A DNA stretch of 64,000 bases. It comes from Albimonas donghaensis (GTDB taxonomy: Bacteria > Pseudomonadota > Alphaproteobacteria > Rhodobacterales > Rhodobacteraceae). Numbering within the stretch: the first letter of the stretch is position 1; each line of letters starts with the position of its first letter. A program made the position numbers and the translations under genes. The notes beneath the pieces are model-generated. The model saw only the letters and a list, made by a program, of their open reading frames with translations. It did not search any database and was not told where the DNA came from. This document shows positions 45,974-54,493 of the stretch, in pieces. The stretch is from contig NZ_FNMZ01000010.1 in assembly GCF_900106695.1 (NCBI RefSeq), forward strand, positions 62,001 to 126,000. Direction: 5' to 3'.

Positions 45974-46462
45974 TCAGGCCGGACGCTTGCGCAGCAGGTA
46001 CTTGTGGAACCCCTCCATCACCAGCGTTCCGTCCTGATTGTGGACGGTCGCCTCGCAAGTCATCACCCCGGTGGAGCGGCCGGGCTTCAGCTCGGTGATC
46101 TTGAGCTGCGGATAGAGCGTGTCGCCCGCATAGACCGCGCCCAGGAACTTCGAGCCCTGCTCCAGGAACGCCACCAGCGCGTCGCCCATCACATGCGGCA
46201 GCTGCCCGGCGCCGGCGCAGGTCTGGATCACCACCTGGTAGCCATGGGCCAGCAGTTCCCGGTGGCCATGCGCCTTGCACCAGTGCCGGTCGTAATGGAT
46301 CGGGTGATTGTCCCCCGAAGCCAGCTGGAACGCCGAGAACAGCGCGTCGGTCATGGTGCGCGAGGGGATGTAGAAGGTCTCGCCGATCTCGTAGTCGTCG
46401 AACCAGCGGGTCGGGCAGAGCTGGCGGGACATCGGATCGATGCGCGCGGCGGGATCGGTCAT
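45974..46462 (-). CDS. MaoC-family (R)-hydratase
   Basis: The 162-residue hot-dog-fold protein carries the hydratase motif ASGDNHPIHYD, with the catalytic Asp and His, and the terminal HKYLLRKRP strand. MaoC hydratases add water to enoyl-CoA or similar thioesters. It lies 25 bp after a CaiB-type CoA transferase on the same strand, so it probably acts on the CoA ester made by that enzyme. Confidence 0.88.
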   Translation of the reverse strand: MTDPAARIDPMSRQLCPTRWFDDYEIGETFYIPSRTMTDALFSAFQLASGDNHPIHYDRHWCKAHGHRELLAHGYQVVIQTCAGAGQLPHVMGDALVAFLEQGSKFLGAVYAGDTLYPQLKITELKPGRSTGVMTCEATVHNQDGTLVMEGFHKYLLRKRPA

Positions 46463-46487
46463 GCGGGGAGGCTCCGGGATCGTCGGG

Positions 46488-47609
46488 TCAAAGGTCGAGG
46501 CCGAATTCGGCCGCGATGCGGTCGGTGTCGGCGCCGGCGTCCGGCGACGCCGCGGCGAACACCTCCCGCGAGGGGGTGCGCGGCGTCGGCAGGCGCGCGC
46601 TTTCGCCGTAGTCGCGCTCCGGCGCGGCCTGCATGGCCTGCACCTGCTCCTCCGCCAGCCAGTCGCCGAAATCGTTGACCGGGCGGGCCATGACGCCCTC
46701 CGCCTGAAGCCGCGCGCTCCAGGCCGCGGCGGTGTCGGTGGCGAAAACCGCCTCCATCGCCGCGCGAAGGTCCTCCTTGTGGAGGTTGCGGGCGGCGAAG
46801 GAGCCGTAGCGCGGGTCCTCCAGCCATTCCGTCCGGCCCAGCGCCCGGCAGATGGCCGCCCATTCGGTCTCCCGCACCAGGGTCAGCGCCAGATGGCGGT
46901 CCGACGCCATGTAGATGCCGGCCGGCGGATTGATGTTCTCCGACCGTCCGCCGGTGATCGCCCATTCCAGGATCTTGGGCCCCATCAGCGCCGCCGCCGA
47001 CTGGGTGAGCGAAATGTCGAGCCTGCGCCCCTCGGTCGGCCGCTCGGAGGGGTGGAGCGCGGCCAGCGCGGCCTGCGTGGCGTAGAGGCCGGTGACCGCG
47101 TCGATCAGCGGCTGGCCGAAGCGCACCGGGTCGCCGGAGATGTCGCGGTTGATCGACATCAGCCCGCTGAAGGCCTGGCCGTAGGTGTCCACCATCGGGT
47201 CCGGCGCCCGCGGGCCGACCAGCCCGAAGCCGGAGATGGTCAGGTAGACGATGCCGGGGTTGAGCGCGCGCACCGTATCGAACCCGAGCCCCATGGCCTC
47301 GGTCACGCCGGGCCGTCCGCTCTCGATCAGCAGGTCGGCCCGGGCGGCGAGCTTCAGGGCGGCGGCGAGCCCGGCCTCGGATTTGAGGTCGAGGGTCAGG
47401 CTCTCCTTCCCCCGGTTGTAATAGAGCGAAAAGGCCGTCGCCCCCGGCGCCGCGGCGGCGCCGAGCCCGCGGATCCAGTCGCCGGCGGGGGGCTCGACCT
47501 TGATGACGCGGGCGCCGTGCTCGGCCATGGCCATGCCGCAGGCCGGCCCGGCGATGCCTTGCGACAGGTCCAGCACAAGGCGGCCCTTGAGGGGGAGCGC
47601 GTCGGTCAT
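46488..47609 (-). CDS. CaiB/BaiF-family CoA transferase (class III)
   Basis: The 373-residue protein begins LKGRLVLDLSQGIAGPACGMAMAEHGARVIKVEPP and has YNRGKESLTLDLKS and MVDTYGQAFSG, with the catalytic Asp141 in the place of the family nucleophile. These enzymes move CoA between carboxylic acids through aspartyl anhydrides. The ATG at 47607-47609 matches the family start. It is divergent from the E1-like gene across 218 bp containing GGCGCC-N7-GGCGCC (47791-47809). Confidence 0.9.
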   Translation of the reverse strand: MTDALPLKGRLVLDLSQGIAGPACGMAMAEHGARVIKVEPPAGDWIRGLGAAAAPGATAFSLYYNRGKESLTLDLKSEAGLAAALKLAARADLLIESGRPGVTEAMGLGFDTVRALNPGIVYLTISGFGLVGPRAPDPMVDTYGQAFSGLMSINRDISGDPVRFGQPLIDAVTGLYATQAALAALHPSERPTEGRRLDISLTQSAAALMGPKILEWAITGGRSENINPPAGIYMASDRHLALTLVRETEWAAICRALGRTEWLEDPRYGSFAARNLHKEDLRAAMEAVFATDTAAAWSARLQAEGVMARPVNDFGDWLAEEQVQAMQAAPERDYGESARLPTPRTPSREVFAAASPDAGADTDRIAAEFGLDL

Positions 47610-47827
47610 GCCCGGCCCTCCCGGCGCGTGGCGCGCGCCGCCATGCCGCGCGGACCGCGCCCGGCCGAATGCGTGCCGCGCGCGTGGCGCGGCGAGGCTG
47701 AAGAGCCCATGCCGTTTCTCTCCCTGCCCGCGGTCCTTTCGCCCGGTTTGACCCCGGGGCGGCCGCGTGCTTGTTTTATTGCTGACAGTCGGCGCCAGCA
47801 TAAGGCGCCGCGACAGGGAGGCAAGCG

Positions 47828-50236
47828 ATGCGAGACGGGAGCCCTGCGGCCGAAACCGCGGAGACGGCGCGCCTGCGCGAAGCCTGGCGCCGGCATGGCT
47901 GGCGGGCGGCGCGGCTCGATCCGCTGGGGCTGCGCGCGCCGGAGCGCCCCGCCGCGCTCGACCTTCCCGGCCCCGACGATCTGCGCGCGGCGCTGGAGGC
48001 CGCCTATGCCGGGGGCCTGGGCTGGGAGATCGGGCATGTCCAGGACGCCGCCCGCTTCGCCTGGCTGGCCGAGGCCGCCGAGACCGCCGACCCGCCCCCG
48101 CGCGACGCGCGGCGCGAGGCCCTGCAACGCATCGCCGAGGCCGAGCGGGTCGAGGCCGACATCAAGCGCCGCCTGCCCACCACCAAGACCTTCGGCCTGT
48201 CGGGCGCGGAGGGCTTCGTCCTGCTGATGGAGGCGGTGATCCGCGGCGCCCGCGTCCCCCGCGTGGTCTGCGGCGGCATGCATCGCGGGCGCATCACGCA
48301 ACTGGGCCTCGTGCTCGGCAAACCGCTGGCGCGGCTGGCGGCGGAGCTGCGCGGCGCGCCGGACCTGCCCCACGGGCTCGGCGCGGCGTCGGACGTGCCC
48401 TATCACCTGGGTCATGACGGGGTGCGCGACGACGGGGTGGAGGTCTGGACCGCCCCCCATCCCTCGCATCTGTCGATCGTGGCGCCGGTCGCGCTGGGAC
48501 GCGCGCGCGGCGAGCGGGCGGCGGGGGCCGAGGTGCTGCCGCTCGCGCTCCACACCGACGCCGCCTTCGCCGGCCAGGGCGTGAACATGGAGACGCTTCA
48601 GCTTGCGCGCCTGCCGGGCTACGAGGTCGGGGGGACGGTTCACCTGGTGCTCGACAACCAGGTCGGCTTCACCACCGACGGGGCCGAGGCGCGCTCCGCC
48701 CGCACCGCCGCCGACGTCGCCAAGCTGACCGAGACGCCGATCCTGCACGTCAACGGCGACGACCCCGACGCCATCCTGCGCGCCGCCGCCGCCGCCGTCG
48801 CCTGGCGGGCGCGGTTCGGGGAGGACGTCGTGGTCCGCCTCGTCGCCTATCGCCGCCGCGGGCATAACGAGATGGACGAGGCGCGGTTCACCCAGCCGCG
48901 CATGTACGCCGCCATCGACGCCCTGCCCCCCCTGTCGGAGCGCTACGCGGAAGCCGCCGGCCTGCCCGCGCCCGACCTTTCCGCCCTTCAGGCCCGGCTC
49001 GACGACGCCTTCGCCGCGCCCCCCGCCACCCCCAACGCGCCCGAGGCGCCCGGCCTTGCGCCCGAGGCCGGGGCCCGCCTGCTGGCCTGGCGCGAAACGG
49101 GGATGGAGATCGCGCGGCTGCAACGGCTCGCCCGCGCGCTGGCCCGCATCCCCGATGGCTTCACGCTGCACCCGAAGGTGCGGGCGCTGCTCGACAAGCG
49201 GCGCAGGATGGCGCGGGGGGAGGCGCCCGTGGACTGGGCCTTCGCCGAGGCGCTGGCCTTCGCCTCGCTGCTGGACGAGGGGGTTCCCCTGCGTTTCTCC
49301 GGCCAGGACGCGGTGCGCGGGGCCTTCGCGCAGCGGCACCTGCGGCTGGCCGACCAGCCCTCCGGCGCGGTGCATGACGTGCTGGCCGGGTTCGGGGCGG
49401 CGGAGGTGTTCAACTCGCCGCTGATCGAGAACGCCACGCTGGGCTTCGAATACGGGCTTTCGACCGTGCATCCCGGCCTGCCGGTCTGGGAGGCGCAGTT
49501 CGGCGATTTCCTCAACGTCTGCCAGCCGATCTTCGACCAGTACGTGACGGGGGGGGAGGACCGCTGGCTGCTGACCTCCCGCCTGACGATGCTGCTGCCG
49601 CATGGCTGGGATGGCGGCGGGCCGGACCATTCGACCGGACATGTGGAGCGCGTGCTGGCGCGCTGCGCGCGGGCGAACGTCATCGCCGCCAATCCCTCGA
49701 CGCCGGCCAACTATTTCCACCTGCTGCGCCGGCAGATGGCCCTGCCCGACCCGAAGCCGCTGGTGGCGTTCACCCCGAAACTGCTGCTGCGGCTGGGGGA
49801 CTGCGCCTCGACCGCCGCGGATTTCGCGCCGGGAACCGGGTTCCGCACCGTGCTCGACGAGCCCGTGCAGGGGGCCGAACGGGTGATCCTGTGCAGCGGA
49901 AAGGTCTACTGGGCGCTGGCGAAGGCCCGGGCGGCGCGGGGCCTTGCGGGCCGGGTCGCCCTGATCCGGCTGGAGCAGCTGCACCCCTTCCCCGCCGAGG
50001 CGCTGGCGATGGCGTTGCAGGGCGCGGCCGGCGAGCTGGTCTTCGTGCAGGAGGAGCCGGAGAATCTCGGCCCCTTCGCATGGCTCGACCGCCGGATCGA
50101 GCGCGCGGCGGGCCGCCCGGCCCGCCTCGTCTCGCGCCCCGCCGCCGCCTCTCCGGCGGTCGGCTGGCACGCCTGGCACGACGCCGAGGAAAAGGCGCTG
50201 ATCGACGAAGCCCTGGACATGGAGACACCCCGATGA
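47828..50236 (+). CDS. Shortened 2-oxoglutarate dehydrogenase E1 (SucA) paralogue
   Basis: This 802-residue thiamine-diphosphate enzyme keeps the E1o landmarks: KTFGLSGAEGF, GGMHRGRITQL, HTDAAFAGQGV, LVLDNQVGFTT, HVNGDDPDAI, RRRGHNEMDEARFTQP, RFSGQDAVRGAFAQRH, TMLLPHGWDGGGPDHS and NPSTPANYFHLLRRQ. It is about 130-190 residues shorter than normal SucA and lacks the N-terminal segment that docks E1 to the E2 core. No E2 or E3 gene is adjacent. It may be a stand-alone 2-oxoacid decarboxylase or carboligase rather than a Krebs-cycle enzyme. AGGGAGG precedes the ATG, and its stop overlaps the RraA-type gene. Confidence 0.88.
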   Translation: MRDGSPAAETAETARLREAWRRHGWRAARLDPLGLRAPERPAALDLPGPDDLRAALEAAYAGGLGWEIGHVQDAARFAWLAEAAETADPPPRDARREALQRIAEAERVEADIKRRLPTTKTFGLSGAEGFVLLMEAVIRGARVPRVVCGGMHRGRITQLGLVLGKPLARLAAELRGAPDLPHGLGAASDVPYHLGHDGVRDDGVEVWTAPHPSHLSIVAPVALGRARGERAAGAEVLPLALHTDAAFAGQGVNMETLQLARLPGYEVGGTVHLVLDNQVGFTTDGAEARSARTAADVAKLTETPILHVNGDDPDAILRAAAAAVAWRARFGEDVVVRLVAYRRRGHNEMDEARFTQPRMYAAIDALPPLSERYAEAAGLPAPDLSALQARLDDAFAAPPATPNAPEAPGLAPEAGARLLAWRETGMEIARLQRLARALARIPDGFTLHPKVRALLDKRRRMARGEAPVDWAFAEALAFASLLDEGVPLRFSGQDAVRGAFAQRHLRLADQPSGAVHDVLAGFGAAEVFNSPLIENATLGFEYGLSTVHPGLPVWEAQFGDFLNVCQPIFDQYVTGGEDRWLLTSRLTMLLPHGWDGGGPDHSTGHVERVLARCARANVIAANPSTPANYFHLLRRQMALPDPKPLVAFTPKLLLRLGDCASTAADFAPGTGFRTVLDEPVQGAERVILCSGKVYWALAKARAARGLAGRVALIRLEQLHPFPAEALAMALQGAAGELVFVQEEPENLGPFAWLDRRIERAAGRPARLVSRPAAASPAVGWHAWHDAEEKALIDEALDMETPR

Positions 50237-50883
50237 GCGTTCCCGACACGGTGCTGGAGGTCCTGCGCGGCCTCGCCACCCCCACCCTGGCCAACGCCAT
50301 CGACGAGACCGGGGCGGGCGGCGTCCTGCTCGGCCTTCACGCCGCCGGGCCGGGCCTGCGATGCGTGGGCCGCGCGGTGACGGCGCGCGAAGTCACCGGG
50401 CCGTTCGGATCGTTCCCGGTGGAGGATTTCAAGGTCGGCCACATGATCGACGCCGCCGGTCCCGGCGACGTGATCGTGGTGGCCAATGGCGGCGCCCCCG
50501 TTTCCACCTGGGGCGGCATGGCGAGCTACGCCGCGAAGCTGAAGGGGATCGAGGGCCTGATCGTCGACGGCGGCGTGCGCGACCGCGAGGAGATCCAGGA
50601 ATTCGGCTTCCCGGTCTTCTCCGCCCACATGGTCCCCACGCCTGGCAAGACCCGTATCCGCATCGAGGCCATCGGCGAACCCGTCGTGGCCTGCGGCATC
50701 CCGGTGAACCCGGGCGACATCATCGTCGCCGACGGCACCGGGGTCGTGGTCCTGCCCGCCGACCGGGCCGAGGAGATCGCGCGCCTCGCCGCCGGTTATG
50801 CCAAGGACGACGCGCAGGCGATGGAGGAGATGCGAGGCGGCCTCTCCTTCCGCGAGGCGCTGGCGAAATTCGCCAAGATCTGA
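50233..50883 (+). CDS. RraA-family protein (4-hydroxy-4-methyl-2-oxoglutarate aldolase type)
   Basis: The 216-residue protein has the family core TPTLANAIDETG, DVIVVANGG, GLIVDGGVRDREEIQEFGFPVF and PGDIIVADGTGVVVLP. The Arg-Asp of GGVRD binds metal and substrate in HMG aldolases, which also decarboxylate oxaloacetate. RNase E inhibition is a role of the E. coli RraA only. In this operon, an aldolase or oxoacid decarboxylase role fits best. It overlaps the E1-like gene by 4 bp. Confidence 0.87.
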   Translation: MSVPDTVLEVLRGLATPTLANAIDETGAGGVLLGLHAAGPGLRCVGRAVTAREVTGPFGSFPVEDFKVGHMIDAAGPGDVIVVANGGAPVSTWGGMASYAAKLKGIEGLIVDGGVRDREEIQEFGFPVFSAHMVPTPGKTRIRIEAIGEPVVACGIPVNPGDIIVADGTGVVVLPADRAEEIARLAAGYAKDDAQAMEEMRGGLSFREALAKFAKI

Positions 50884-50899
50884 AGGACGGACGCCCCCC

Positions 50900-52333
50900 A
50901 TGCAGGACATGACCCCGCCCCGCCCCGTCCCCGCCGAGGTGCTCGCCCGGCTGAAAGCCGTCACCGGCCCCGCCGGCTACCTGGACGACCCGGCGGCGAT
51001 CGAGCCCCATTGCCTCGCCTGGCGCGACGGCTGGCGGGGGGAGGTTCCCATCGTCATGCGCCCGATCTCCACCACCGAGGTGGCCGAGATCGTGAAGATC
51101 TGCGCCGAGACCGGGACCCCCATCGTCACCCAGTCCGGCAATACCGGCCTGACCGGGGGCGGGCAGCCGCATATGGGGGGCGCGGAGATCGTGCTGTCGC
51201 TCGACCGCATGACGAAGATCCGGGAGATCGACCCGCTGAACGACTCGATGACCGTTGAGGCGGGCGTGATCCTCAAGACCGTGCAGGAGGAGGCCGCGAA
51301 GGTCGACCGCCTGTTCCCGCTGTCGCTGGCCGCCGAGGGCTCGTGCCGGATCGGGGGGAACCTGTCGACCAACGCCGGCGGCGTGCAGGTGCTGCGCTAC
51401 GGCAACGCCCGCGCGCTGGCGCTGGGGGTGGAGGTGGTGACGGCGGACGGACAGGTCTGGGACGGGCTGCGGGCGCTGCGCAAGGACAATGCGGGCTACG
51501 ACCTCAAGCAGGTGTTCATCGGGGCGGAGGGCACGCTGGGGATCATCACCGCCGCGGTGCTGCGCCTTTATCCCAAGCCGGCCGATTCAGCGGTGGCGCT
51601 GGTGGCCACGCCCTCCTGCGCCGCGGCGATCGAGCTGCTGGCCGCGATGAAATCCGCGATGGGCGAGGCGGTGACGGCCTTCGAGCTGATGCACCCGATC
51701 TGCTTCTCGCTCGCGGCCGAGACCATGGGCCATGAAGACCCGCTCCCCGGCGCCGGCTGGCGGGTGCTGATGCAGCTCGACGGTCCCGGCCCGGACGGAA
51801 CCCTGCGCGACGGGCTGGAAGCCGCGCTGGCCGAGGCGCTGGAAGCCGGCCTCGCCACCGACGCGATCATGGCCGCGAGCCTTGAGCAGGCCGCGCGCCT
51901 CTGGCGGATCCGCGAGGATCAGGCCGAGGTCCAGCAGCGCGCCGGGGCCGGGATCAAGCACGACATCTCGGTCCCCGTCTCCCGCATCCCGGAATTCGTG
52001 GAGGTGGCGGACGCGGCGCTCGACGCGCTCTATCCCGGTTTCCGCCCCTGCACCTTCGGCCATGCGGGCGACGGCAACCTGCATTACAACCCGATCCGGC
52101 CCGAGGACTGGACCGACGCCGCCTGGAAGGCCGAGACGCCGGCGATCAACCGGCTGGTGCATGACCTCGTGGCCAGGATGAACGGCTCGATCACCGCCGA
52201 GCACGGCGTGGGCCGGCTGCGCAAGGATGAGCTGGGGCGGCTCAAGGACCCGATCGAGCTCGACCTGATGCGGCGCCTGAAGACCGCCTTCGACCCGGAG
52301 AACCTGCTCAATCCGGGCAAGCTGCTGCCCTGA
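50900..52333 (+). CDS. FAD-linked D-2-hydroxyacid dehydrogenase (D-2-hydroxyglutarate/D-lactate type)
   Basis: The 477-residue protein combines a PCMH-type FAD domain (VTQSGNTGLTGGGQPHMGG, SLAAEGSCRIGGNLSTNAGG) and the FAD-oxidase C-terminal domain with the metal site FGHAGDGNLHYN and the ending ENLLNPGKLLP. Relatives oxidise D-2-hydroxyglutarate, D-lactate or glycolate to 2-oxoacids. Beside a TRAP importer, an E1-type 2-oxoacid enzyme and an RraA protein, it probably makes a 2-oxoacid from an imported hydroxyacid. The ATG is at 50900-50902. Confidence 0.92.
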   Translation: MQDMTPPRPVPAEVLARLKAVTGPAGYLDDPAAIEPHCLAWRDGWRGEVPIVMRPISTTEVAEIVKICAETGTPIVTQSGNTGLTGGGQPHMGGAEIVLSLDRMTKIREIDPLNDSMTVEAGVILKTVQEEAAKVDRLFPLSLAAEGSCRIGGNLSTNAGGVQVLRYGNARALALGVEVVTADGQVWDGLRALRKDNAGYDLKQVFIGAEGTLGIITAAVLRLYPKPADSAVALVATPSCAAAIELLAAMKSAMGEAVTAFELMHPICFSLAAETMGHEDPLPGAGWRVLMQLDGPGPDGTLRDGLEAALAEALEAGLATDAIMAASLEQAARLWRIREDQAEVQQRAGAGIKHDISVPVSRIPEFVEVADAALDALYPGFRPCTFGHAGDGNLHYNPIRPEDWTDAAWKAETPAINRLVHDLVARMNGSITAEHGVGRLRKDELGRLKDPIELDLMRRLKTAFDPENLLNPGKLLP

Positions 52334-52414
52334 CCCCGGCGCCGGTCAGGACGACCCTTTCGCCGGTCGTTTCGGGGGCTGACCTGCGCGAAACCCCCTC
52401 GGAAACGAGCGGAT

Positions 52415-52430
52415 CCCGCCTTCGGGCGGG
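52415..52430. terminator. UUCG-capped hairpin after the dehydrogenase
   Basis: CCCGCC (52415-52420) and GGCGGG (52425-52430) pair around TTCG, a very stable tetraloop, 82 bp after the dehydrogenase stop. There is no T-run, so it may be a weak terminator or a 5'-end stabiliser for the TRAP operon. TTGACT at 52453-52458 is a possible -35 for dctP. Confidence 0.5.
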
Positions 52431-52561
52431 CGGGAAATGCGTCGGCGAACGGTTGACTATCGGGCGCCCGCCTGTCTCTGTTGATGAAGGCCCGCGCATG
52501 GGAGTGGCGGGCCGGGGAGCAAGACGCCCGCAGAGCGTCCTGGTCGAAACAGGGAGGTTTC

Positions 52562-53620
52562 ATGATCCATCGCCGCTTCACGCGGAAGGGCGCCCGCGGC
52601 GTCCTCGCCGCCGCCCTCGCAGGTCTCATCGTTCCGGCGCTCGCGCCCGCGGCGCAGGCCGCCAATGTCGATGGACCCTCGGTCTTCTGGAAGTTCTCCT
52701 CCTGGGGGAACCCGCGCGCCTTCACCGCCGGCTTCGAGCATCTCGCCGCCCGGCTGGAGGAAGAGACCGGCGGCCAGTTCAAGATGCGCGTGTTCCACGG
52801 CGAGCAGATCTCCAAGGCCAAGGAGAACCTCGACGGGCTCAAGGCCGGCGCCTTCGAGGCGGCCGCCTTCTGCAACTTCTACCATCCGGGCAAGAACCCC
52901 GCCCTGATGGTGATGACCATGCCGTTCCTGCCGATCCCGGATTTCGACACGGCCTGGAAGGTGCGCAACGGGCTTTATGAGCACCCGATCCTGGCGGACG
53001 AAATGGCCGCCTGGAACGCGGTCTACTACGCCTCCACCAACCTGCCGCAGTATGAGTTCATGGGGGCTGGCGACGCGCCGAAGGCGCCCGAGGACTTCAG
53101 CGGTCTGCGCGTGCGCGCCGGCGGCGGCATCGGCGTCGCCATGGAGAAGATGGGCGCGATCCGCCAGTCGATGCCCGCCACGGAGGTCTACACGGCCATC
53201 CAGCGCGGCACCATCGACGCCGAGAGCCTGCCCTACACCTACGCTCACGGCGCCTACAAGATCCACGAAGTGGCGGACTGGTTCACCTCGAACATGTCGC
53301 CGGGCACCTCCGACTGCCCGATCGTGTTCTCCAAGACGGCGTACGAGGCCCTGCCCGACCAGTACAAGCAGCTGCTCGAGGACCTGAAGCCCGAGGTGAA
53401 GGACGTCTACAAGGCCGCCTACGCCGCGGCGGACGAGAAGAACCTGCCCCTGTTCCGTGAGAACCTCGAAGAGGTGGTCTACACCGACGAGCAGCTCGCC
53501 GCCTTCCGCGAAGTCGCCGGCAAGCCGGTCTGGGACGAGTGGGTGGCCGAGAACCAGGACAAGTTCGACGCGCAGGGCGTGCTCGACCTGGTGATGCAGC
53601 TGGCCGACGGCGAGAGCTGA
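52562..53620 (+). CDS. dctP: TRAP transporter periplasmic substrate-binding protein
   Basis: The 352-residue protein has an N-terminal signal (basic start, GVLAAALAGLIVPALAPAAQA, cleavage near residue 38) and a DctP-type mature part: GGQFKMRVFHGEQISKAKENLDGLKAGAFEAA, FSGLRVRAGG, MPATEVYTAIQRGTIDAESLPY. The conserved Arg of LRVRAGG holds the carboxylate of the ligand. AGGGAGG precedes the ATG at 52562; the upstream frame extension is not needed. It feeds the DctQM permease downstream. Confidence 0.94.
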   Translation: MIHRRFTRKGARGVLAAALAGLIVPALAPAAQAANVDGPSVFWKFSSWGNPRAFTAGFEHLAARLEEETGGQFKMRVFHGEQISKAKENLDGLKAGAFEAAAFCNFYHPGKNPALMVMTMPFLPIPDFDTAWKVRNGLYEHPILADEMAAWNAVYYASTNLPQYEFMGAGDAPKAPEDFSGLRVRAGGGIGVAMEKMGAIRQSMPATEVYTAIQRGTIDAESLPYTYAHGAYKIHEVADWFTSNMSPGTSDCPIVFSKTAYEALPDQYKQLLEDLKPEVKDVYKAAYAAADEKNLPLFRENLEEVVYTDEQLAAFREVAGKPVWDEWVAENQDKFDAQGVLDLVMQLADGES

Positions 53621-53635
53621 TCGCCCGAGCCCTTC

Positions 53636-53674
53636 CGGCCGGGCGGCGCGGCTGAAGCCGCCGCCGCCCGGCCG
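53636..53674. repeat. 17-bp hairpin between dctP and dctQ
   Basis: Arms 53636-53652 and 53657-53674 pair over 17 bp with one bulged base, capped by TGAA. The outer 12 bp are perfect. It starts 16 bp after the dctP stop and ends 118 bp before dctQ. It probably lowers permease expression relative to the binding protein. Confidence 0.75.
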
Positions 53675-53791
53675 ATCCGATTTCGTTCATCTCCAACATC
53701 GCCGGACAGGCGCGCCCGACGCCCGACCCGACTGTCGACGACAGGTCCGGCCGGCCCCGGCGTCCCCCGGCGCCGACGCGAAAGGAACCCC

Positions 53792-54493
53792 ATGGCGGGC
53801 GTGGGAACGGCCGGGACTCATCCCGGCGGCGCAGGAGGCGGAAGCCTGCTGGGCAAGGTCTCGGACCAGCTCGCGAAGCTGGAGGACCTGCTCAATATCG
53901 TGGCCGCGATCACGATTTTCGTGCTGATGCTGGGCACGACGATCTCCATCGCCTGCCGCATCTCCGGCTTCCCGATCCCCGGCTACCTGGACATCTCCGA
54001 ACAGGCCATCGCCATCTTCGCCTTCTTCGGCGCGGCCTACGGTCAGCGCCTGGGCGCCCATATCCGCATGGAACTGGTGATCGGCGCCCTGCCCGGCCGC
54101 CTGCGCTGGATGATCGAGGCGCTGGCGACCTTCGTCGGCTTCCTGCTGATCCTGGTGCTGATCCGCTATTCCTGGGACTTCTTCCTCAACGCCTATCTGA
54201 TCGGCGACTCCACCGTCGACATCGAGTTCCCGACCTGGCCCGCCAAGCTGCTGGTGCCCATCGCCTTCTCGGTCTGGGCCGCGCGCCTGGCGCTGGAGAC
54301 GGTCGGCTATCTGCGTCTGGCGATCTGGCCCTCGGCCGTGCCGGTGGCGGTCCCCCTTCAGCTTTCCCCCGCCGAGGAGGCCGAGCGCGAGATCCGCGAG
54401 GCCGGCATCGCCCGCGAGGAGATCGAGGCCGTGGCCCGGACCTCCGGCGGCGCCTCCGCCCACAGCCCTGACCGCAAGGAGCGCGGCGAATGA
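53792..54493 (+). CDS. dctQ: TRAP transporter small permease subunit
   Basis: The 233-residue protein has four hydrophobic segments and the DctQ motifs (WAARLALETVGYLRL at the end of the membrane part; FFGAAYGQRLGAHIRMEL in the middle). An N-terminal Gly-rich leader and a C-terminal acidic tail flank the membrane core. It overlaps dctM by 4 bp. Confidence 0.9.
   Translation: MAGVGTAGTHPGGAGGGSLLGKVSDQLAKLEDLLNIVAAITIFVLMLGTTISIACRISGFPIPGYLDISEQAIAIFAFFGAAYGQRLGAHIRMELVIGALPGRLRWMIEALATFVGFLLILVLIRYSWDFFLNAYLIGDSTVDIEFPTWPAKLLVPIAFSVWAARLALETVGYLRLAIWPSAVPVAVPLQLSPAEEAEREIREAGIAREEIEAVARTSGGASAHSPDRKERGE

Noticed and set aside
47606-50179. An 857-residue minus-strand open frame opposite the E1-like gene
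   Set aside because: Composition is that of a GC-rich antisense shadow. The plus strand has a complete recognisable E1 protein.
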